Shown: positions 1 through 5,828 of the stretch, piece by piece
Numbering within the stretch: the stretch's first letter is position 1
Layout of the letters: each line of letters starts with the position of its first letter
Origin: Ectopseudomonas composti
Lineage (GTDB): Bacteria; Pseudomonadota; Gammaproteobacteria; Pseudomonadales; Pseudomonadaceae
DNA length: 5,828 nucleotides
Reading direction: 5' to 3'
NCBI GenBank assembly: GCA_946886245.1
Contig: CAMPIF010000301.1
Location: forward strand, 1-5,828
Position numbers and translations under genes: made by a program
The notes under the pieces: generated by a model
What the model saw: the letters and a program-made list of their open reading frames with translations, nothing else
Database searches by the model: none
Told to the model about the DNA's origin: nothing

Positions 1-6
1 GGGCAA

Positions 7-32
7 GGGCTGCTATCGGCCAAAAGCGGCCC
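7..32 (+). repeat. Palindromic intergenic repeat unit, left copy
   Basis: This is an imperfect palindrome. GGGCTGCT (7-14) pairs with AGCGGCCC (25-32) through 8 pairs, one of them G-T, around a 10-nt centre that contains CGGCC. The reverse complement of 7-31 matches 4722-4746 at 23 of 25 positions, so the unit occurs twice in the window, in opposite orientation, outside the four-gene block. Units with a GGCCAAAAGCGG-like core strike me as recurring in gammaproteobacterial intergenic DNA, but that is recollection I could not check. It could be a dispersed repeat (REP- or MITE-like), or a transcript-end hairpin for a gene left of the window. No flanking target duplication was recognised. Confidence 0.6.
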
Positions 33-79
33 GTCTGCGCAACTTTGAATTGGTCTAGAAATGCCAATGCAGATCGAAG

Positions 80-115
80 TAGGCTGCAAAAGCAGCATTA
101 CATTTATGCAGCCTA
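80..115. promoter_or_regulatory. 9-bp perfect inverted repeat upstream of the hydrolase operon
   Basis: TAGGCTGCA (80-88) and TGCAGCCTA (107-115) are perfect reverse complements separated by 18 nt. Inside the left part, GCTGC (83-87) can also pair with GCAGC (92-96) across an AAAA loop, so two exclusive hairpins are possible if the region is transcribed. The dyad ends 88 nt before the hydrolase start, a reasonable place for an operator of a dimeric or tetrameric regulator such as the LysR protein encoded at the far end of the operon. Which regulator, if any, binds here is inference. Confidence 0.4.
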
Positions 116-143
116 GGTATGACTTCTATCTAATTGGTGCCAT

Positions 144-157
144 TTATCGATCAATAA
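144..157. promoter_or_regulatory. Small AT-rich palindrome, possible LysR-type T-N11-A box
   Basis: TTATCGATCAATAA is a 14-bp palindrome with 6 of 7 base pairs matched. T144 and A156 fit the loose T-N11-A pattern of LysR-type operators. It sits 46 nt before the hydrolase ATG, in the most AT-rich part of the leader (row 121-180 is 38% G+C by hand count). The pattern is short and common by chance. No convincing -35/-10 pair could be placed with it, so this is only a candidate operator or promoter region. Confidence 0.25.
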
Positions 158-203
158 TCATGGCGTAAGTTGCTACTCAGCGTTTACAAGCCGAGAGCAA
201 GCC

Positions 204-1286
204 ATGACCCAGCACATCACTTCTGTTCATACACAACGTAAAACCATCAAGGCCACGCTTATGGCCGCTATTGTTGGGCTCTCTGCTGCCGAGGTCGGCG
301 CCGCCGACTACCAGCAGAACCCATTCACCTTGGCTTACGACGGTGCAATTGCTAAGAACGAGCCGGGCAAGGTCAACATTCATCCGGTCACCTACACGCT
401 CAATGGTCTGGATATTTCAGCCAACGTCTACACCCCAGCGAACTACGATCCTGCGAAGAAATATCCCGCAGTAGTGGTCGCGCACCCTAATGGCGGGGTA
501 AAGGAGCAGGTCGCGGGCCTGTATGCCCAGCGTTTGGCGGAGCAAGGCTATATCACCGTTGCCGCCGATGCGGCTTATCAAGGTGCCAGTGGTGGCCAGC
601 CGCGCAATGTGGACAAGCCCGCGTACCGCATCGAAGACATCCACGGCATGGCGGACTTCCTCACTCAGTATGCCGGCGTCGACCAGCAGCGTTTGGGCCT
701 GCTCGGCCTCTGCGGTGGTGGCGGCTACTCATTGGCCGCCGCGCAGACCGACAAGCGCTTCCAGTCGGTCGCGACTTTGAGCATGTTCAACTCTGGTCGG
801 GTTCGTCGTAATGGCTACGTGGATTCGCAACTGGACACCATCCAGGAGCGTTTGCAGCAGGCATCCAATGCCCGCGCCCAGCAAGCTGCCGGCGGTGAGG
901 TGGTCTATTCAGGGGATGCCAATCTGACCGATGAGCAGATCGCCAAGTTGCCGTTCGCTCTGTATCGGCAGGGCTATGAGTATTACTGGAAGACCCACGC
1001 ACACCCCAACTCGACCTTCAAATACACCACCAGCAGCCTGCTGGACTTGATGCGCTTCGATGCCACCAACCAGATCGAGCTGATCCAGCAACCGTTGCTG
1101 ATGATCGCAGGCACCGAGGCCGACAGCCTGTACATGACTGAGGATGCCTTCGCCAAGGCGACCGGCACCCAGGATAAAGAGCTGTTCAAGATTGAGGGTG
1201 CTACCCATATCGAAACCTACTGGGTGCCGAAGTATGTGGACGCCGCGATGGACAAGTTGACGGCGTTCTACGCCAAAACCCTTTAA
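204..1286 (+). CDS. Secreted alpha/beta hydrolase, dienelactone-hydrolase/YcjY-like, Cys nucleophile
   Basis: This is a 360-residue protein of the alpha/beta-hydrolase fold, probably cleaving an ester or lactone in the periplasm. It starts with a Sec-type signal: R12, K13 and K16, then a hydrophobic run at about 17-29, with a likely cut after VGA (33). The mature part has an HPNGG oxyanion-type loop (94-98), a nucleophile elbow GLCGG with Cys170 (codon 711-713), an acidic candidate at E305 or D307 in GTEADS, and the catalytic His335 in GATHIE. Cysteine in the elbow is the dienelactone-hydrolase arrangement; most relatives use Ser. I chose ATG 204 although its ribosome site (GAGAG, 193-197) is weak. 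The alternative ATG at 261 has AAGG at 249-252 but would remove the charged n-region of the signal. It is the first gene of the operon; the next starts 16 nt after its stop. The substrate is unknown. Confidence 0.88.
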   Translation: MTQHITSVHTQRKTIKATLMAAIVGLSAAEVGAADYQQNPFTLAYDGAIAKNEPGKVNIHPVTYTLNGLDISANVYTPANYDPAKKYPAVVVAHPNGGVKEQVAGLYAQRLAEQGYITVAADAAYQGASGGQPRNVDKPAYRIEDIHGMADFLTQYAGVDQQRLGLLGLCGGGGYSLAAAQTDKRFQSVATLSMFNSGRVRRNGYVDSQLDTIQERLQQASNARAQQAAGGEVVYSGDANLTDEQIAKLPFALYRQGYEYYWKTHAHPNSTFKYTTSSLLDLMRFDATNQIELIQQPLLMIAGTEADSLYMTEDAFAKATGTQDKELFKIEGATHIETYWVPKYVDAAMDKLTAFYAKTL

Positions 1287-1288
1287 GC

Positions 1289-1293
1289 AAGGA
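1289..1293 (+). promoter_or_regulatory. Ribosome binding site deciding the GTG start of the cupin/CMD gene
   Basis: AAGGA lies 9 nt upstream of GTG 1303, within the 16-nt gap after the hydrolase stop codon. It supports the GTG as the true start, together with the signal peptide that begins exactly there. Confidence 0.6.
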
Positions 1294-1302
1294 TCATCCA
1301 CC

Positions 1303-2494
1303 GTGAACAACACTTTGCTTGGGGTCGCGCTATGCGCTGCGATGCCCTTCGCCAACGCTGCCAGCCAGGCCGGTGAGTCTGTGCCCACCCAGCAGATCAG
1401 TCGCGCAGGAACTCAGACATCGGTGACGGGATCGGCGGACTATTTCACCGGGCAGGTACGCGTCGATCCCTTGTTTCCCGCCAGTAGTGAGATCAATGCA
1501 TCCGCTGCCTATGTCATCTTCGAGCCTGGCGCACGCTCAGCCTGGCACACCCATCCCGCTGGGCAGCGGCTGGTTGTGGTTTCCGGTGTTGGCCTGACTC
1601 AAGAATGGGGCAAACCCGTGCAGCACATTCACCCTGGAGACGTGGTCATCTGTCCTCCGGGCGTCAAACACTGGCATGGTGCCACCGCGACAGCTGCCAT
1701 GACCCACCTGGCTATGAGTGGCGCAGTGGATGGCAAAAGTGTCGAGTGGCTGGAGCACGTAAGCGATGAGCAATACAGCGCGGCGCAGAGCCCCTTGGCG
1801 TTGCAGGCCAGGCCCGCAGCCTCCGAGACGCTGTCTGCCAAGCAGCAGGCTATCCCGCTAATTGCCGCCGCCATGGCCACAAGCGATATGCCCAGGCTCA
1901 GCGCAGCCCTGAATCAAGGGCTGGACGCGGGCCTGAACATCAGCGAGGCGAAGGAAATTCTGGTGCAGCTCTACGCCTACAGCGGCTTTCCCCGCAGCCT
2001 TAACGCACTGGGCGAGCTGATGAAGGTAGTGGAAGCACGCAAGCAGCGCGGCATCCAGGATGAAGCCGGTCGCGAACCCAGCCGCGCCATACCCAGCGGC
2101 GTTGAATTGCTGGCAGTGGGTAAAGCCAACCAGACCCAGATTGCCGGCGCGCCCGTCCAGGGCCCGTTGTTCGACTTCGCCCCGGTGATCAACCAGTACC
2201 TGCAAGGGCACCTGTTCGGCGCCATCTTCGAGCGTGACAACCTGGACTGGCAAAGCCGTGAACTGGCTACCGTTGGAGCGCTGGCCGCGACCCCCGGCGT
2301 GGAGGCGCAACTACGTTCGCATATGGCTGCCAGCATCAGGGTTGGTCTGACCGAATCACAGCTGCGCCAACTGATCCAGATGCTGGCCCAGCAGGGTGAT
2401 GAACAGGCCGCCGAGCGCGCCAGTGAGGCGCTGACACAAGCGCTGGCGATGATGTCAGCACCCAAAAGCACTTCGACACTTCAGGGAGAGGGAC

Positions 2495-2505
<11 letters not shown>
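1303..2505 (+). CDS. Secreted cupin + tandem carboxymuconolactone decarboxylase-like fusion protein
   Basis: This 400-residue, three-part protein starts at GTG. Residues 1-19 look like a Sec signal ending in ANA, though the n-region has no Lys or Arg. Residues about 65-140 are a cupin. Motif 1 holds H82, H84 and Gln88 (Gln where classic cupins have Glu), and motif 2 is PPGVKHWHG with H123. A His/His/Gln/His metal site of this kind is known from manganese hydroxynitrile-lyase cupins. Two CMD-type helical domains follow, at about 183-250 (with EILVQLYAYSGFPRSLNAL) and about 287-365 (RELATVGALAA, then H340). The only cysteines are C11, in the signal, and C117, in the cupin, so the AhpD CxxC centre is absent and peroxidase activity is unlikely. 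It may act as a lyase, isomerase or decarboxylase on a lactone or aromatic product. Its stop overlaps the next gene by 11 nt, which indicates translational coupling. Confidence 0.87.
2483..2493 (+). promoter_or_regulatory. Purine-rich ribosome binding site for the Tat aldo/keto reductase
   Basis: AGGGAGAGGGA lies directly before the GTG start at 2495; its AGGGAG core ends 6 nt upstream. It sits inside the last codons of the cupin/CMD gene and supports the GTG over the downstream ATG at 2579, which would delete the twin-arginine motif. Confidence 0.6.
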
Positions 2506-3646
<1,141 letters not shown>

Positions 3647-3656
3647 TGTTTTCGGT

Positions 3657-4550
3657 TTAGCCCGGATAACGCAGAGCATCGCGCAGCAAGGTAAAAGCCG
3701 GTGAACTCTGTCGACGGCTCGGGTAATAGAGGTGGTAGCCCGAGAAGGGCTCGCACCAGTCTTCAAGCACGCGAATCAGCCGGCCTTCAGCTACATGCGC
3801 CTGCACTAGGTCTTCGGCCATGTAGGCCAAACCTAACCCCTGGAGGGCTGCCCCCAGGCGCATGGCGATGTTGTTGAACACCAGTTGGCCCTCAACTCGT
3901 ACCTTGAGTTCCTCTCCGTTCTTCTCGAATTCCCAAGGGAAGATGCCGCCGTAGGTGGGCATGCGGATGTTGATGCAATTGTGCTGCATCAGGTCACGCG
4001 GAATTACTGGTTGCGGATGCCTAGCGAAATACGCCGGGGAGCCGACGACAGCCATGCGCATATCTGGGCCGATGCGCATCGCAATCATGTCCTTGGCCAC
4101 TTGTTGACCTAGCCGTACGCCGGCGTCGTAGCCTTCCGCCACGATATCGGTCAGACCGTAGTCGACGATGACCTCGATGCTCAGATCCGGATTATCCGGT
4201 AGCAGCGTTGCCAGTACGGGTTGCAGGATAGTGATCGCCGCATGCTCGCCAGCGGTGAGGCGCAGCTTGCCCGCCGGCTTGTCACGAAACTCGCTGAGCA
4301 ATCCCAGCTCGCTGTCGATTTCTTCGAATCTGGGCGCGACCACCCGCAGCAGATGTTCTCCTGCCTCCGTGGGGGCAACGCTGCGAGTGGTGCGCGCGAG
4401 TAGCCTAACGCCGAGGCGCTCTTCCAGCTGGCGCATGGCGCGACTCAAGGCCGGCTGCGACATACCTAGCTTGGCAGCGGCGCGCGTGAAACTACGCTCC
4501 TGCGCCACGGCTGCAAAGATCGCGAGCTGGTCGTAGCTTTCAGTGGCCAT
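3657..4550 (-). CDS. LysR-type transcriptional regulator
   Basis: A 297-residue DNA-binding regulator. The winged helix-turn-helix covers roughly 5-64, with the recognition region SFTRAAAKLGMSQPALSRAM at 20-39 and the usual LARTTRSVAPTEAGE wing at 51-65. A linker helix follows to about 90, then the two-lobe effector domain (about 95-295), in which SIEVIVDYGLTDIVAEGYDAGVRLG-type residues line the usual inducer cleft. I start at ATG 4550 because CAGGTG (4558-4563) lies 7 nt upstream. An upstream in-frame TTG at 4574 would add eight residues but has no clear site. The gene is convergent with the enzyme operon rather than divergent from it, so control of that operon would need binding at the distant leader (1-203). 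Self-regulation from the dyad-rich region just upstream is also likely. The inducer is unknown, presumably an operon substrate. Confidence 0.92.
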   Translation of the reverse strand: MATESYDQLAIFAAVAQERSFTRAAAKLGMSQPALSRAMRQLEERLGVRLLARTTRSVAPTEAGEHLLRVVAPRFEEIDSELGLLSEFRDKPAGKLRLTAGEHAAITILQPVLATLLPDNPDLSIEVIVDYGLTDIVAEGYDAGVRLGQQVAKDMIAMRIGPDMRMAVVGSPAYFARHPQPVIPRDLMQHNCINIRMPTYGGIFPWEFEKNGEELKVRVEGQLVFNNIAMRLGAALQGLGLAYMAEDLVQAHVAEGRLIRVLEDWCEPFSGYHLYYPSRRQSSPAFTLLRDALRYPG

Positions 4551-4577
4551 TAATGCACACCTGTTATGAACCAACTG

Positions 4578-4591
4578 CGATTATGCCACCA
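4578..4591 (-). promoter_or_regulatory. Motif shared with the operon leader, possible regulator site
   Basis: Read on the minus strand this is TGGTGGCATAATCG. The hydrolase leader has TGGTGCCATTTATCG at 135-149 on the plus strand. The two align at 12 of 14 bases with one gap. Both lie upstream of a start codon in the same transcriptional sense (27 nt before the regulator's ATG, 54 nt before the hydrolase ATG). They could be a common operator for the LysR protein; the similarity is short enough that chance is a real alternative. Confidence 0.25.
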
Positions 4592-4720
4592 GGCAAGCTA
4601 CAGTTGCTTGGTTCCACATTGCCCCAATAGACGACGGTTTCTGTGAGTGTGGGGGAATTCCGTAATGTGTGGTGCCAGAACACACGCGGCAGCTTAGGGT
4701 CGATTTCAGCTGGTAACGAT

Positions 4721-4746
4721 AGGCCGCTTCTGGCCGAAAGCAGCCC
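4721..4746 (-). repeat. Palindromic intergenic repeat unit, right copy
   Basis: Positions 4722-4746 match the reverse complement of 7-31 at 23 of 25 bases; the differences are at 4730 and 4738. GGCCGCTT (4722-4729) can pair with AAGCAGCC (4738-4745) with one mismatch, which on the minus strand is a G-T pair. So this copy keeps the same fold as the left one. Its orientation is opposite, so the two copies form an inverted pair around the hydrolase-to-LysR block. Translated on the minus strand it gives CFRPEAA, which explains why a spurious reading frame crosses it. Confidence 0.6.
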
Positions 4747-4882
4747 CACAATCTCGCTTGCTCCCGCTTTCGCCTCAACCTTTCCCCCAGCAATTGCTCA
4801 ATGCATTGCCCGTCGCGGCGGGCGGCGCAGTGCCCACCATTGACTCGCAAGCACAGCAGTGAAGGCGCACGCCTGCGACTGA

Positions 4883-5637
<755 letters not shown>

Positions 5638-5638
<1 letters not shown>

Positions 5639-5828
5639 CAGTTGTCCTGCTCGTGCCGGTTGACCCTGGTCTCAAGGCGCGCCTGGAAGTGCGCGAGGAT
5701 GCTGGCCAGCGCCCAGTAGATCAGCGCGGCCGCCAGGTACATGGTGAAAATCTCGAAGGTGCGCGCGGTGATCAACTGCGCCTGACGGAACAGTTCCGGC
5801 ACCTGGATGGTGGCGGCCAGGGCGGTGT
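5638..5828 (-). CDS. tcyL: L-cystine ABC transporter permease TcyL (YecS-like), 3' end only
   Basis: Only the last 63 or so codons are in the window; the 5' part lies beyond the right edge. The visible residues begin TALAATIQVPELFRQAQLIT and run through a final hydrophobic segment (TMYLAAALIYWALASILAHF) to a short charged tail ending HEQDN. This follows the C-terminus of E. coli YecS almost position by position, the last membrane helix of the permease included. It is the membrane channel partner of the adjacent ATPase, which overlaps it by one base. The partial codon at the edge ends in AC, which would fit the Asp of the conserved KDT(S/A)LAAT segment. The binding-protein gene tcyJ would be expected further upstream on the same strand. 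Confidence 0.85.

Larger units (their letters stand above)
4551..4882. other. Non-coding gap with regulator promoter region, repeat unit and small dyads
   Basis: These 332 bases lie between the regulator's start and the tcyN stop. The part next to the regulator (4569-4613) is dense in short dyads: AACCAA/TTGGTT (4569-4574/4608-4613), CAACTG/CAGTTG (4572-4577/4601-4606) and CAAGC/GCTTG (4594-4598/4606-4610). This suits an autoregulated LysR promoter. The minus strand offers CATAAT (4579-4584) as a possible -10, without a good -35. The middle holds the inverted repeat copy. Beyond it are the palindrome CAATGCATTG (4799-4808) and a GC-rich dyad (4808-4823) that lacks a T-run and so is not a convincing tcyN terminator. 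I see no credible gene here. Confidence 0.5.

Noticed and set aside
161..174. Sigma-54-like TGGC...TTGC promoter before the hydrolase.
   Set aside because: The GG and GC elements are 10 nt apart instead of the 12 nt of the consensus, and the intervening bases do not fit.
261..263. Alternative ATG start for the hydrolase, with AAGG at 249-252.
   Set aside because: Starting here leaves a signal segment with no positive charge and only about 14 residues before the cut site. ATG 204 gives a normal charged n-region.
909..1388. 159-codon minus-strand frame opposite the hydrolase and the start of the cupin gene.
   Set aside because: It is the antisense of well-supported coding sequence and crosses the junction of two real genes; no motif was recognised.
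3647..3656. Bidirectional terminator between the convergent reductase and regulator genes.
   Set aside because: The gap is only 10 bp, and no stem-loop with a T-run was found in it or in the adjoining gene ends.
4551..4574. Eight-residue longer regulator starting at TTG 4574.
   Set aside because: There is no ribosome site for the TTG, while ATG 4550 has CAGGTG at a 7-nt spacing and gives the usual short lead into the helix-turn-helix.
4808..4823. GC-rich inverted repeat after tcyN as an intrinsic terminator.
   Set aside because: The GCCCG/CGGGC stem is short and no T-run follows on the minus strand.
4581..4850. 89-codon minus-strand reading frame in the gap between the regulator and tcyN.
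   Set aside because: It runs through the palindromic repeat (giving the CFRPEAA translation) and the regulator's upstream dyads, has no clear ribosome site, and shows no recognisable domain. It is better explained as an open frame across repeat DNA.

Overview
The window looks like chromosomal DNA of a gammaproteobacterium, most probably Pseudomonas or a close relative. The reasons are the high G+C, the use of GTG starts, and a cystine-importer pair (tcyL-tcyN) whose proteins closely resemble E. coli YecS and YecC. The genus is an inference from family resemblance; no search was run.

Layout. Bases 1-203 are a non-coding leader. It holds a palindromic repeat unit (7-32), a 9-bp perfect dyad (80-115) and an AT-rich stretch with a small palindrome (144-157). 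Bases 204-3646 carry three plus-strand genes packed as one operon: a secreted alpha/beta hydrolase with a cysteine nucleophile, a secreted cupin + tandem carboxymuconolactone-decarboxylase (CMD) fusion, and a Tat-exported aldo/keto reductase. A LysR-type regulator (3657-4550, minus) faces them end to end with a 10-bp gap. Bases 4551-4882 are non-coding and contain a second copy of the palindromic unit, inverted relative to the first. From 4883 to the right edge, on the minus strand, come tcyN (complete) and the 3' end of tcyL, overlapping by one base.

How the genes may work together. The three operon products all carry export signals (Sec, Sec, Tat), although their families are better known from the cytoplasm. 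The combination suggests a small periplasmic route: reduction of a carbonyl compound or quinone, ring or lactone chemistry by the cupin/CMD protein, and hydrolysis of an ester or lactone. The LysR protein is the likely local regulator. Substrate and order of reactions cannot be read from the sequence. The tcy genes import L-cystine and look functionally unrelated. Their much higher local G+C and the inverted repeat units on either side of the four-gene block suggest that the block is an accessory module set down next to a core transporter operon.

No tRNA, rRNA, CRISPR array, transposase or convincing intrinsic terminator was seen.
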